Shown here one piece after another: positions 16,111-24,719 of a stretch of 64,000 bases of DNA. Both the position numbers and the translations under genes were made by a program. The first letter of the stretch is position 1. Each line of letters begins with the position of its first letter. The DNA is from Oligoflexia bacterium. GTDB lineage: Bacteria; Bdellovibrionota_C; UBA2361; JBGSMV01. The notes under the pieces were generated by a model, which was not told where the DNA came from, ran no database searches, and saw nothing but the letters and a program-made list of their open reading frames with translations. The stretch covers positions 171,716-235,715 of the forward strand of contig JAIBBU010000001.1 of NCBI GenBank assembly GCA_019694515.1, written 5' to 3'.

Positions 16111-17511
16111 ATGCGTCGTGCTGTACAGGAGGTGCTGCCACGCTACCTTTCAGTGGTTAGCTCCAAAGAGGGGGGCTCCTCCTCTCGCTCCAATTTCGAG
16201 CTCACTTCAAGTTTGCTGCTGGTGTTGAATGAAGTCGAGCGAGAGCTCGGGTTCTTGCGGGCACAGGGACGGTTAAACGGCTCACTGCCCGGGAATTCCT
16301 ACCTAATCGAGCTGCTCTCCCAAGCAGCACAGCGCATCGGACTTGACCTTACATCTGCCGAGCGAGATTTGATTATCTCGCGGCTGGAATGCTCTGAGCT
16401 CCCGTTCGGCATCCTGCAACCACTTGTCGATGACCCCGAGGTCTCGGATATCGTTGTGAGCAGTTTCTCCCGGGTGACCATCCAGATCGGACGTAGGAGC
16501 GCGAATACCGATCTCAGCTTCGGCAGCCAGGAGGCTTATGAAGCGTTCGTTGAAAAGCTATTGCAGCGAGCGGGCGCTACATATTCGACGAAAAAGCCGG
16601 TGGCCGACGGCATGATTGACGCGTATGCGCGCATTCATGCGGTGCATAGCTCTATCTCGGATGGCGGCCCCTATTTAACGATTCGGATTAATCGCTTTTC
16701 CGCCGTACAGAGTGACGACCTGGTGGCCTTTGGTATGGGGCCGCAAGCGGTACTTGATTATTTGAAAGGCCTCGTTGCTTGCGGTCGCACCCTGCTAATT
16801 GCCGGCGAAGTCGGCACTGGGAAGACGACTTTGGTGAGAGCTTTAGCATCAGGCGTCCCACTGGATGAATCCATCCTGGTGATTGAAGATACTCCCGAGA
16901 TTCGATTGGAACATCCACACGTACGATATGTCGCAACGCGAGAAGCGAACACTGACGGTGCTGGGCGAGTGTCTCCTGCGGAGTTGATCAGAGCTGGCAT
17001 GCGCATGGCAATGAACCGGATTGTCTTTGGAGAGATCCGTGATTCGGAAGCGGCGGAGTCCTTTATTGATGTGTGTGCTTCGGGGCATCCGGGTCTTTCG
17101 ACGATACACGCCCGATCTGCAGCGGACGCTTTGGTACGTTTGGAGTTGTTTCTCGGAAGAGCGCAACGCGGAGCAGGCCGTAATATACTTCGTGAACAGA
17201 TCACGACGGCAGTACAAGTCGTGGTCTTCGTAAGTTTCTGCCGTGCCACCGCGCGCCGCCGCATTGTTGATGTGCGGGAACTGGATTGTGTGGCTGATGA
17301 AGTCATCAGACAGCGGCAAATCTTTGCGTATGAGCTGCGGGCTGGTTTGCCGACGTGGAAAGTAGTCAATCGAGTTAGCCTCTTCCGTACGGATCTGGAA
17401 GCTCTGACCGCGCCGCTCGATCTGGGGTCGTTGTCACAGCATATAGAACCGGAGCCATCTGATCTTTTCCGCGAAGCTGTTTCACGGCGCCGGGCAGGTA
17501 TCAAGCTATGA
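16111..17511 (+). CDS. cpaF: CpaF/TadA-type secretion ATPase, cluster 1
   Basis: 466 residues. An N-terminal helical part is followed by the CpaF N-domain (PFGILQPLVDDPEVSDIVV) and the hexameric ATPase core: Walker A GEVGTGKTT at 232-240, SILVIEDTPEIRLEHPHV, Asp box RMAMNRIVFGEIRDSEA, and the His box GHPGLSTIHARSA. It powers pilus assembly, or retraction as in TadA-type bifunctional motors. A further C-terminal ~110 residues are less conserved. It overlaps tadB by 4 bases. Confidence 0.94.
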   Translation: MRRAVQEVLPRYLSVVSSKEGGSSSRSNFELTSSLLLVLNEVERELGFLRAQGRLNGSLPGNSYLIELLSQAAQRIGLDLTSAERDLIISRLECSELPFGILQPLVDDPEVSDIVVSSFSRVTIQIGRRSANTDLSFGSQEAYEAFVEKLLQRAGATYSTKKPVADGMIDAYARIHAVHSSISDGGPYLTIRINRFSAVQSDDLVAFGMGPQAVLDYLKGLVACGRTLLIAGEVGTGKTTLVRALASGVPLDESILVIEDTPEIRLEHPHVRYVATREANTDGAGRVSPAELIRAGMRMAMNRIVFGEIRDSEAAESFIDVCASGHPGLSTIHARSAADALVRLELFLGRAQRGAGRNILREQITTAVQVVVFVSFCRATARRRIVDVRELDCVADEVIRQRQIFAYELRAGLPTWKVVNRVSLFRTDLEALTAPLDLGSLSQHIEPEPSDLFREAVSRRRAGIKL

Positions 17512-18359
17512 GTAAAGCGGAAGTTGAACGCATACGGATTCTCTTGGAGGGATCATCGAAAGGCGGTTCAGGTACGGGTGCCCGGCCACTGCCTGATTTT
17601 ATAGCGCCGCTGCGATTTCGTTTTATTGCAAGTTTAACCGGATTGGCGGGGAAATCTTCGATCGAAGGTGTGACTTCTAATCTACGCCCGGGAACTATCC
17701 TCCTGCTAAGTCTCGGAGGCGCTGCTGCCTTGCGCTCTTTTTGGCCGATTCTCTGCGGTGTTTTAATACATTTTGGTGCCTGGCTGCGTCTGCAGCTGAA
17801 GAGCCGCGCAACGGCCGAAGCCTTCGAGAGGGACTATCCCGCCTTTCTCTTGTCTACAGCAGCGGCGGTTCGAGCTGGTCATGATCCCTTACAAGCAATG
17901 CTGCACAGTGAGAGACTTTTCGCCGGTGAGTCGGAAATTAGACATGAGCTGAGCCGCTTTAGGGATCTATTGAGCGCAGGAAATACTGAGGAGCAGGCGA
18001 TCTCGCAATTTGCCGCTACTGTTCGGCATCCCGACCTGCCGCTATTCAGGGCAGCCTTTGTGTATTCAAGACGTCATGGCTCGTCCTTCGCCGGCGTGCT
18101 TCAGCGTCTAACGAGGGTGACTCGTAATCGACAGTCATTCCGGCGAAAGATCAGCGCAGCTGTAGCGCTTCAAAAAGTATCAGCTTTAGGCATAGGGGGG
18201 TCGGCGCTGATCATTGGTCTCATTCAATGGAGTGCAAACAAGCAGGGATTACTAGCTGCGTGGGCGCACCCCGTCGGTATGTATCTGTTGCTTGCCAGTC
18301 TGGCTTTGATTGCAGGCGGAGTGCTCTGGATGTTTTGCATGACGGCCCGGAGGATCTGA
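17508..18359 (+). CDS. tadB: TadB-like inner-membrane platform protein (T2SSF domain), cluster 1
   Basis: 283 residues. Two N-terminal hydrophobic segments (residues ~60-95), a cytoplasmic T2SSF domain (DYPAFLLSTAAAVRAGHDPLQAM with the Gly-rich helix hairpin, then FRDLLSAGNTEEQAI), and a C-terminal TM pair. TadB pairs with TadC to form the platform turned by CpaF. ATGA overlap with cpaF and TGATG overlap with the next gene show translational coupling. Confidence 0.85.
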   Translation: MSKAEVERIRILLEGSSKGGSGTGARPLPDFIAPLRFRFIASLTGLAGKSSIEGVTSNLRPGTILLLSLGGAAALRSFWPILCGVLIHFGAWLRLQLKSRATAEAFERDYPAFLLSTAAAVRAGHDPLQAMLHSERLFAGESEIRHELSRFRDLLSAGNTEEQAISQFAATVRHPDLPLFRAAFVYSRRHGSSFAGVLQRLTRVTRNRQSFRRKISAAVALQKVSALGIGGSALIIGLIQWSANKQGLLAAWAHPVGMYLLLASLALIAGGVLWMFCMTARRI

Positions 18360-19267
18360 TGATGTGGACATTCAAGATTGCAGCGGGGCTGACAGCTGTG
18401 CTGATCGGATTCGTAATATTGTACTATGAGCAGTGCAGGGCGGCGTTGCGCAGCTTTGAAGCGCTTAAGAAGGATCTTGATCGTTTTGACACCGAGGCGC
18501 ATTTGCCGCTTGAGAACCTGAGCGCGGCGCTGTCGGGAGAGTTGGGAAGACTAGGGCTCTATGCGCCTGAGGAGCGTAAGCGCTTTCTATTAAAGCAGCG
18601 ACTCTGGCCTTTAGCGGGATTTGCTGCGGCGCTCGGCGCGGAACTCTTGCTGACTAACAATTCTTCAGCGGCTCAGGTGATCGTCGTCGGAGGCCTTGGC
18701 CTTGCTGCCGGTTATCTGCTGGCGCGGTGGGAGAGAAGGCGCTTAGAGCGGCAGTATCAGCGGACTCTGGCCTTTTTCCTGCCGGTGATAATGGAACGCC
18801 TTGTGATGGCCGTGCAATCGGGACACGACGTCTTTTCAGCGCTAAAGAGCGTGGTCGAGCTATCGGATTTAAATAAAGCCGCAGTCGATCCGGTAACCAA
18901 GCTTTTGCAAATTGTAATTATGCTAACCGAAGGGGGGCAGCGGTTGGAGCAGGCGCTAGAGCACGTTTCTATGGCGGTGCAGAGCGCTCCGGTCAAACAC
19001 GCCTTTATCCATTTGGCCATGGCGCATTCAGAAGGAGGAGAACTGGTGCTGCCGCTAAGTGAACTAAGTGACGCGACTCAGCTCTTCTATCAAGAGACAA
19101 TAGAAGAGGAGATTGCGAAGCTGCCCGCCAAGGCGACGATTCCGCTGCTTTTAACCTTTGCCGGACTAATCATCTTCTTTCTAACTGCCCCGCTGATTCA
19201 AGTCTTGGGTGTGCTATCGGGGAGCGCGCTTTCGGGGCAATTGGAGCCGTATGCAAATCAATATTAG
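18359..19267 (+). CDS. tadC: TadC-like inner-membrane platform protein (T2SSF domain), cluster 1
   Basis: 302 residues from the ATG at 18359 that shares its A with the tadB stop (a longer frame back to 18227 runs inside tadB and is rejected). TM1 (AAGLTAVLIGFVILYYEQC), a TM pair near 85-120, then T2SSF core LAFFLPVIMERLVMAVQSGH, LTEGGQRLEQAL, and a last TM. It is the second half of the platform. The next gene begins inside its last 17 bases. Confidence 0.85.
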   Translation: MMWTFKIAAGLTAVLIGFVILYYEQCRAALRSFEALKKDLDRFDTEAHLPLENLSAALSGELGRLGLYAPEERKRFLLKQRLWPLAGFAAALGAELLLTNNSSAAQVIVVGGLGLAAGYLLARWERRRLERQYQRTLAFFLPVIMERLVMAVQSGHDVFSALKSVVELSDLNKAAVDPVTKLLQIVIMLTEGGQRLEQALEHVSMAVQSAPVKHAFIHLAMAHSEGGELVLPLSELSDATQLFYQETIEEEIAKLPAKATIPLLLTFAGLIIFFLTAPLIQVLGVLSGSALSGQLEPYANQY

Positions 19268-20543
19268 AAGATTAAGAGATCCGCTGCGTTGGTTTAGAGC
19301 TCGGTGCCAGAGTTTTTGGCCAAAGCCGGATAAATTTCTGCGTGCGCTCGGCGCGCTGGCTGGTTTCGACGCGGTCACTGCTGCTTTAGGGCTCATACAG
19401 CATCGCAGCGAACTGTTAGAGCGCACCGCGCTGCTTTGCGGCATTCCGGAGGAACAGCTGCTGAGGCGTTTAGCAGAGTCTTTAGGACTGCCATTTGTGT
19501 TGAAGGTGCCGGCGCTGGGCCCGGATCTTAAAATCCTTGAAAGCAGACTTGAAAGCTTCAGGAACTTGGGAGTTCTGCCTCTTTTCACCAATGGCATCGT
19601 GACCGGAATGGCGGTGACGGATCCGTTTGCAGCCTCGTCCTTTTTGCAGTGCGAGGAGCTGGGGATTGTGGCTGGCAGGGCGGCGCAGATTCCATTCTTT
19701 CTGGCCCCGTCGGGGGAAATTCGCCGTGCCATTGCTGAAAGTAGGGATACCTTTGGGAGCTATAAGTTCGTACCGTCGGAGGGGCCTCGTGATCCGAAAT
19801 TGGTAGAGACCGCCAGGCAAGTTGTGTCCTTGATCTTAAGCGAGGCGCAAACCTTTGGCTCGGATGCTGTCGCCGTAATTTTCCACCCTGACTGCACCGA
19901 GTATTCTTTTAATACTCGGGAATTAAAACAAGCTCGGGGCAACATTAGTCAGCGCGTGCGACCTGAATTGCGCCAGCTGCTGGCCGACGGGGCCAGCTCC
20001 CAGGTAATGCTTGTTCTTCCCGACCGAGTTGCCGTCAGAGTGCGGGGCGACGAAAATAGATTCGAACTCCTAAGGATCGCCACAGAACGCAAAGCACCAG
20101 AAACTCCCGGTGGCCACTATTCAGGAGCGGCCTCGCCGGTCACAATAGACGCTCCCCGCGTATTAGTGGTCGAAGACGATCCGGTATTCGCAGCCGTACT
20201 CGAGAGATTCATGGAACGTGGCGGTCTGATTTCGCGGCGTGCTGAGAGCGGAATTCACGCGCTTAGCCTAATCAAGAGCGGCGAATTCGTGCCGGCTCTA
20301 ATTGTTTGCGACTTGCAGATGCCTAACCTGGATGGCTTCGAGCTAATCGACGCTCTGCGTGCACTAGAACCTGCACGTTCAATTCCGATCGCAGTGCTTA
20401 CCTCTGAAAATGATCTGGAAACAGAACTCAAGCTAATCGCCAAGGGAGTGGATGTGTACCTAACCAAGGATGACGATCCACGCGTCCTGATGGCGCATGT
20501 CAAGCGCTTGGTAGCCCGTACTCCTTTACGCAGAGCTGCATGA
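19251..20543 (+). CDS. GspE N-terminal-like domain fused to a response-regulator receiver
   Basis: 430 residues from the ATG at 19251. Residues ~40-150 resemble the N-terminal domain of T2SS/T4P ATPases (LCGIPEEQLLRRLAESLGLPFV, then a strand-rich MAVTDPF part). Residues 160-280 look like a degenerate ATPase N2-type region, but no Walker motifs are present. The C-terminus (about 303-425) is a complete receiver with ALIVCDLQMPNLDGFE carrying the phosphorylated Asp, VLTSEN for the Thr/Ser switch and VYLTKDDDP for the Lys. It could dock on the platform like a non-catalytic motor subunit under phosphorylation control. It is coupled to the histidine kinase by ATGA. Confidence 0.75.
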   Translation: MQINIRRLRDPLRWFRARCQSFWPKPDKFLRALGALAGFDAVTAALGLIQHRSELLERTALLCGIPEEQLLRRLAESLGLPFVLKVPALGPDLKILESRLESFRNLGVLPLFTNGIVTGMAVTDPFAASSFLQCEELGIVAGRAAQIPFFLAPSGEIRRAIAESRDTFGSYKFVPSEGPRDPKLVETARQVVSLILSEAQTFGSDAVAVIFHPDCTEYSFNTRELKQARGNISQRVRPELRQLLADGASSQVMLVLPDRVAVRVRGDENRFELLRIATERKAPETPGGHYSGAASPVTIDAPRVLVVEDDPVFAAVLERFMERGGLISRRAESGIHALSLIKSGEFVPALIVCDLQMPNLDGFELIDALRALEPARSIPIAVLTSENDLETELKLIAKGVDVYLTKDDDPRVLMAHVKRLVARTPLRRAA

Positions 20544-22021
20544 TCACTGAATTGATCGTGATCGGATGGGTGTTCATGGCGCTTCTGTCGGTCGTTGTTA
20601 ACAGTATTCTTATCCTAGCGTTGGTTTCAGCCAGCTTAGCCCTCTATTTAATCTATGTGGCGCATCGCTGGGCGAATTGGACCCGGCAGCTAGGCAGTCT
20701 CACGGACCTTGATGGGTTGGTATCGAGCAACGACATGAAAAATCTCGGAATTATAGAGGCAATTCGCTACCGCATGAACGCACTGAGCTGGGAAAATGAG
20801 ATGTTACGCCGCAGACCTTTGCGCATTGAGCACTCCCCAAATGGAAACGCTAACCCGCTCCAAAATGTTGCTGCCGAATTGCAGGCCAAATTCCGCTGCC
20901 GCCTAGCGGTTCTAGTCCTCCAGCGCTCAGGGCAGCTAGAGCTCATTTTCTCCGAGCCCGTTACCCCGGAAGTGAATATGGTGTTGCGCCGCAGCCTAGC
21001 GCTCCATTTAAGCTCTCCCCATCTTGCGGCAGAAGTTTTGAACGACTATCTGGATGGGCCCCAACGCGACCTCTCCATCGCTGGAATCGGAGTGAGGTAT
21101 GGACTGATCCAGTCTGTACTAGCACCGGCTGGTGATCTTGTACTGGTATGGCTTGGTTACAGCGAAAACAATGCGCCACATAAGATGCAGGCAGAATATT
21201 TGAAGCGATGTGTAGAGGAGCTTGGTGCGCAGATTGCGATGTTGGAAGATGTGGTCGGTTTGAGGCAGCGTTTAAGTTCGGCGGAAAAGAGCGACCGGCA
21301 ACGCCAGGACTTCCTCTCTCATATTTCGCATGATGTAAGATCGCCCCTCAACAATGTGCGTTCGATCTTATCCCTCTTTAAAATAGAGGGATTTGGTGAG
21401 GATGCTCCGCGGCTTTTGGATACGGCGCTCGGAAACTGCGAACTAGCGGGAGAACTTTTGGAAGATGTGCTCGATTACACCCGGTATCGTGAAGGCGGGA
21501 TTGTGGCACGACCCCAGACTGTGGAGCTCTCTGAGCTCGTTGCAAAGGTATTCAGCAATTTCTCGGCGATTGCAGCACTGCGAGGGCTGGATTATCGACT
21601 GAAAAGGCCCGATGGCTTGTGTATCGGCAGCTTCGACCCCACCCATTTAAAACGCATAGTTACCAACTTAATTGGCAATGCCATCAAGTACACTGAAAGT
21701 GGCTATGTTTTGATCGAACTTTCAAAAAAGAGCGGCGGGAGCTGGGTAGTGGCCGTTGCTGACTCCGGACGCGGCTTGGACCCTTGCTTGTGGCATTCCT
21801 TCCCTGCCCTGGGGGGCAATCACAGAAGCGCTGAGGTCACCGATAGTAGCGGGCGGGTGGCACTCTTTGCCCAAGGTTGCGGGTTGGGATTGGCAGTCAG
21901 CAGGATTCTGAGCTCAGCAAATGGAGCTGAGCTGGATTTCGAAAACATGCCTGAAGGCGGTGCCAGGTTCTGTTTGGAGATCGCTCCAGGGCGTACGGCA
22001 GGAAATCTTGCCGCGGCCTAA
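20540..22021 (+). CDS. Membrane-bound sensor histidine kinase, cluster 1
   Basis: 493 residues. The N-terminal ~45 residues form one or two membrane helices, followed by a coiled linker and a GAF-like globular region (~95-230). The HisKA domain has HISHDVRSPLNNVRSIL with the phospho-accepting His264. The HATPase domain has LTNLIGNAIKYTESG (N box), DSGRGLD (G1) and GCGLGLAVSRIL (G2). There is an unusual stretch CLWHSFPALGGNH in the ATP lid. Four-base overlap with the upstream receiver protein makes that its likely partner. Last gene of the cluster, convergent with nuoB. Confidence 0.9.
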   Translation: MITELIVIGWVFMALLSVVVNSILILALVSASLALYLIYVAHRWANWTRQLGSLTDLDGLVSSNDMKNLGIIEAIRYRMNALSWENEMLRRRPLRIEHSPNGNANPLQNVAAELQAKFRCRLAVLVLQRSGQLELIFSEPVTPEVNMVLRRSLALHLSSPHLAAEVLNDYLDGPQRDLSIAGIGVRYGLIQSVLAPAGDLVLVWLGYSENNAPHKMQAEYLKRCVEELGAQIAMLEDVVGLRQRLSSAEKSDRQRQDFLSHISHDVRSPLNNVRSILSLFKIEGFGEDAPRLLDTALGNCELAGELLEDVLDYTRYREGGIVARPQTVELSELVAKVFSNFSAIAALRGLDYRLKRPDGLCIGSFDPTHLKRIVTNLIGNAIKYTESGYVLIELSKKSGGSWVVAVADSGRGLDPCLWHSFPALGGNHRSAEVTDSSGRVALFAQGCGLGLAVSRILSSANGAELDFENMPEGGARFCLEIAPGRTAGNLAAA

Positions 22022-22070
22022 AACTTCCGAAGGGTTCCGGGCGAACTGACCGGCGCAATAGTCGTAGTTC

Positions 22071-22643
22071 CTAAACTGCCGGGTCTAACCGCGTATCAAT
22101 CGGATCGCCCAACAGCTCCGGCAGCTCCGGATGAATCTGTTTACCGCCATGAGAGTCGACGATCTGCTGCTTGCCACGATGAATGTCGCGCTGCAATTTC
22201 ATGAGCGCATCGATCACGGTCTCGGGACGGGGCGGGCAGCCGGGGATGTACATGTCCACCGGCAGGATCTTATCGATGCCGGCGACCGTAGTGTAGTTAT
22301 CGTAGAATCCGCCGGAGGAGGCGCAGGCGCCGAAGGCTACAACCCATTTGGGCTCAGCCATCTGTTCATACACCCGTAATAGCACCGGAGCCAATTTGTG
22401 ATTAACCGTTCCTACAACCATCAACAGATCAGACTGTCTAGGAGTAAAGCGCGGCAGCGCTGCGCCGAAGCGGTCGGTGTCGTAGTGTGAGCAGCTGACC
22501 GCCATAAATTCCATGCCGCAGCAGGCCGTCACGAAAGGATACGTGAAGAGCGAATACTTGCGCGCCCAGCCTATGGCGCTCTCTAATTTGGTATAAAAGA
22601 ACCCGGAGCTGTCGGCGGCGGGATTGAAAAACTGATTCTTCAT
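22071..22643 (-). CDS. nuoB: NADH-quinone oxidoreductase subunit B
   Basis: 190 residues with the N2 cluster ligands at Cys41-Cys42 (FVTACCGMEFM), Cys107 (AFGACASSGGFYDNY) and Cys136 (YIPGCPPRPE); the 65- and 29-residue spacings match E. coli NuoB exactly. NuoB carries the last Fe-S cluster before quinone in complex I. It is a lone nuo gene here: the neighbours are an MBL hydrolase and the Tad cluster, and the only other nuo gene in the window is nuoI at 38 kb. Confidence 0.95.
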   Translation of the reverse strand: MKNQFFNPAADSSGFFYTKLESAIGWARKYSLFTYPFVTACCGMEFMAVSCSHYDTDRFGAALPRFTPRQSDLLMVVGTVNHKLAPVLLRVYEQMAEPKWVVAFGACASSGGFYDNYTTVAGIDKILPVDMYIPGCPPRPETVIDALMKLQRDIHRGKQQIVDSHGGKQIHPELPELLGDPIDTRLDPAV

Positions 22644-22718
22644 TAAAATTACCCTGGTAGTCGCAAGATTATAGCCGATCTGGCCCTCAGCCGAAAGACA
22701 ATCAGATCTGCAATGATT

Positions 22719-23549
22719 CTAGTTCAGCGCGATGGTTTCCTGGACTGCATAATGCCCGCGTTCATCGACTTTGACCGTGACAGCTTCGACCTCCGCGTCG
22801 TGCTCAAAAACCACGATTGAATTCTGCTTTACTGCGCGCGCCAGAAACTCATCCTTCTCCTTTAAGAGCTTTTCCGCGCAGATGTCATAGCCCATGTGAT
22901 AGGGCAGGGGCAGATGGTGCGAAGTAGGGATTAGGTCGGTCGTGTAAATTAGCGACCGTTCAGGGGAGCGCAGTTCGATCCACTGCTGGCCGCGAGTATG
23001 GCCATCGACCTGGTGCACCCAGAAATCAGGATAGATCTCCACCGAACCATTTACTAGTTTGAGGTTGGAATTCTGGAGCGGTTCCCAGTTAGGGCGGAGG
23101 TAGCTGGCGCGCTCTTTGACGTTAGGTGCTTTGGCATTCTCTAAATTATCGTGCTGCAGATGGACATGCGCATGCTTGTAAATCAGCTCAGGTTTTCCCT
23201 CAGCGGTCAGCCGGGATACTCCGCCGGCGTGGTCGAAGTGCAGATGGGTCAAAACCAGATCGGTCACCTCTTCGGGTTGGAATGAGGGCTTGGCTTTCTC
23301 GTCAGCTTCGATCGCAAAGATCGCGCGCTCCTTCTCGCTCCATTTATCGCCCATCCCGACATCCACCAGGAAGAGGCGCTTGCCGTCGCGCACCACTAAG
23401 CAGCGGGTAGCCAGCCTAATGCGATTTTGATCGTCGGCGGGAATCCGCTTGCTCCAGATGTTCTTGGGAACCGACCCAAACATCGAGCCTCCGTCCAGCC
23501 GAAAGTATCCGAAGTTAATCGTTTCAATTTCGAAGCGTCCGAATTTCAT
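22719..23549 (-). CDS. MBL-fold metallo-hydrolase
   Basis: 276 residues. The zinc site motif is LTHLHFDHAGG, with further ligands in HAHVHLQHDN, QVDGHTRGQQW and the Asp of IYTTDLIPTSHH. There is no signal peptide, so it acts in the cytoplasm. This subfamily includes lactonases and other hydrolases; the substrate cannot be told from sequence. It overlaps the tatD stop by 4 bases, placing it in the tmk-holB-tatD operon. Confidence 0.88.
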   Translation of the reverse strand: MKFGRFEIETINFGYFRLDGGSMFGSVPKNIWSKRIPADDQNRIRLATRCLVVRDGKRLFLVDVGMGDKWSEKERAIFAIEADEKAKPSFQPEEVTDLVLTHLHFDHAGGVSRLTAEGKPELIYKHAHVHLQHDNLENAKAPNVKERASYLRPNWEPLQNSNLKLVNGSVEIYPDFWVHQVDGHTRGQQWIELRSPERSLIYTTDLIPTSHHLPLPYHMGYDICAEKLLKEKDEFLARAVKQNSIVVFEHDAEVEAVTVKVDERGHYAVQETIALN

Positions 23550-24319
23550 ATCAGTTTAAAAAATTTCATTGCAGTAGCCGTGGTGATCGTTCCAAGCTCT
23601 TCAAGACTTAGCCCTTTGAGTGCCGCAAGGCAACGCGCAGTATCGACCATTAACGCGCTTTCGCAACGCTGGCCCCGGTTAGGTTCCGGGGCCAAATAGG
23701 GGGCATCAGTCTCGAGCATGATCTGCTCCAACGGTACGGCTTTAATGGTAGCACGCAGAGCCTCGGCCTTTTTAAAGGTGACCGAACCGGGCACGGAGAT
23801 CAGAAAATTAATCTCACGCAGCTTGGCGGCAAAGGCGGCATCTTCGCTGAAGCAATGAAAGACGCCGCCAATCGCGGACGCCCCCTCCTCCTCTAAAATT
23901 CTTAAACAGTCTTGGCCGGCTTCGCGTGAGTGAATGATAATCGGCTTCTTAATTTCGAGCGCCAGTTTGACCTGCGCGCGAAACCACTGCTCCTGCAGAT
24001 CCTTGGGCGCCCAGTCACGAAAATAATCCAGTCCAGTTTCACCGATCGCTACCACCCGAGGATGGGCAGCGAACTGCCTCAATTCAGTCAGATCGACCGG
24101 CACCTTGGCATCATGCGGATGAACGCCGGCGCTGGCCCAGATGAAATCGTATTTTTCAGCTAGCGCAATGGCGGCGCGGGTGGCGGCGGAGCCTCCGATG
24201 CCGATAGTTACGAGCCGTCGTACGCCGGCCTGGCGCGCGCGACTAATCACCAGATCTCGGTCGGCATCAAAATCGTCGGCGTCGAGATGAGTATGAGTAT
24301 CGAAAAGATCGAGCATCAC
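23546..24319 (-). CDS. tatD: TatD-family metal-dependent DNase
   Basis: 257 residues. The amidohydrolase-type metal motif DTHTHLDADDF opens the protein, with VGVHPHDAKV (read as ASAGVHPHD), IGETGLDYFRD, IIHSREAG, GVFHCFSED and LETDAPYLAPEPNRGQ following in the family order. TatD proteins are Mg-dependent 3'-5' nucleases involved in DNA repair and also act as D-aminoacyl-tRNA-like deacylase homologues. Starts at ATG 24319 or 24316, overlapping the upstream gene. It is the usual companion of tmk-holB-metG. Confidence 0.93.
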   Translation of the reverse strand: MMLDLFDTHTHLDADDFDADRDLVISRARQAGVRRLVTIGIGGSAATRAAIALAEKYDFIWASAGVHPHDAKVPVDLTELRQFAAHPRVVAIGETGLDYFRDWAPKDLQEQWFRAQVKLALEIKKPIIIHSREAGQDCLRILEEEGASAIGGVFHCFSEDAAFAAKLREINFLISVPGSVTFKKAEALRATIKAVPLEQIMLETDAPYLAPEPNRGQRCESALMVDTARCLAALKGLSLEELGTITTATAMKFFKLI

Positions 24320-24717
24320 CGCACTACGCAGCCCGGCTCCATATCTTGTCCGGGATCAACCAGGCACAGTTTGGAAACGTCTCCATTGCTGGCGGCGAGT
24401 AACATGCCTTGGCTCTCGATCCCCATCAGCTGGGCCGGTTTTAGGTTTGCTACCACTACAATCTTTCGGCCGATTAGCGCTTCCGGGGTGTAAAATTGCG
24501 CAATGCCGGCCAGGATCTGGCGCTTGCCCAGCTCGACACCGAGGTCGAGTTGCAGTTTCAGCAGCTTCTTTGATTTCGGCACGGCCTCGGCAGCTTCAAT
24601 CAGCGCGATGCGCAGTTTTACCTGCATGAACTGCTCAATGTCGATTAACGGAGTTTCGGAGACCGGTGCTGGAGCTGCTGCCGGAGCAGCGGCGGGCGGA
24701 GTGTTTTGTTGTTCCAT
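24316..24717 (-). CDS. Stand-alone C-terminal tRNA-binding domain of methionyl-tRNA synthetase (beta subunit type)
   Basis: 133 residues. After an Ala/Pro-rich leader, the EMAP-II/OB-fold domain reads DIEQFMQVKLRIALIEAAE, SKKLLKLQLDLG, RQILAGIAQFYTPE, VVVANLKPAQLMGIESQGM and ends at VDPGQDMEPGCVV. In many bacteria this domain is the C-terminus of MetG and the gene order is tmk-holB-metG-tatD. Here only the domain remains at that place, so MetG's catalytic part must be encoded elsewhere and this would be its trans-acting tRNA-binding subunit. Confidence 0.85.
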   Translation of the reverse strand: MEQQNTPPAAAPAAAPAPVSETPLIDIEQFMQVKLRIALIEAAEAVPKSKKLLKLQLDLGVELGKRQILAGIAQFYTPEALIGRKIVVVANLKPAQLMGIESQGMLLAASNGDVSKLCLVDPGQDMEPGCVVR

Positions 24718-24719
24718 AT

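Noticed and set aside
18227..18358. N-terminal extension of the cluster 1 tadC frame
   Set aside because: It lies inside tadB; the TGATG junction at 18357-18361 gives the natural start.
13613..22021. Cluster 1 as a type II or type IV secretion system
   Set aside because: Presence of TadB/TadC pair, CpaB SAF domain, CpaE and Flp-like pilin, with no GspD-G or VirB proteins, fits Tad rather than those systems.
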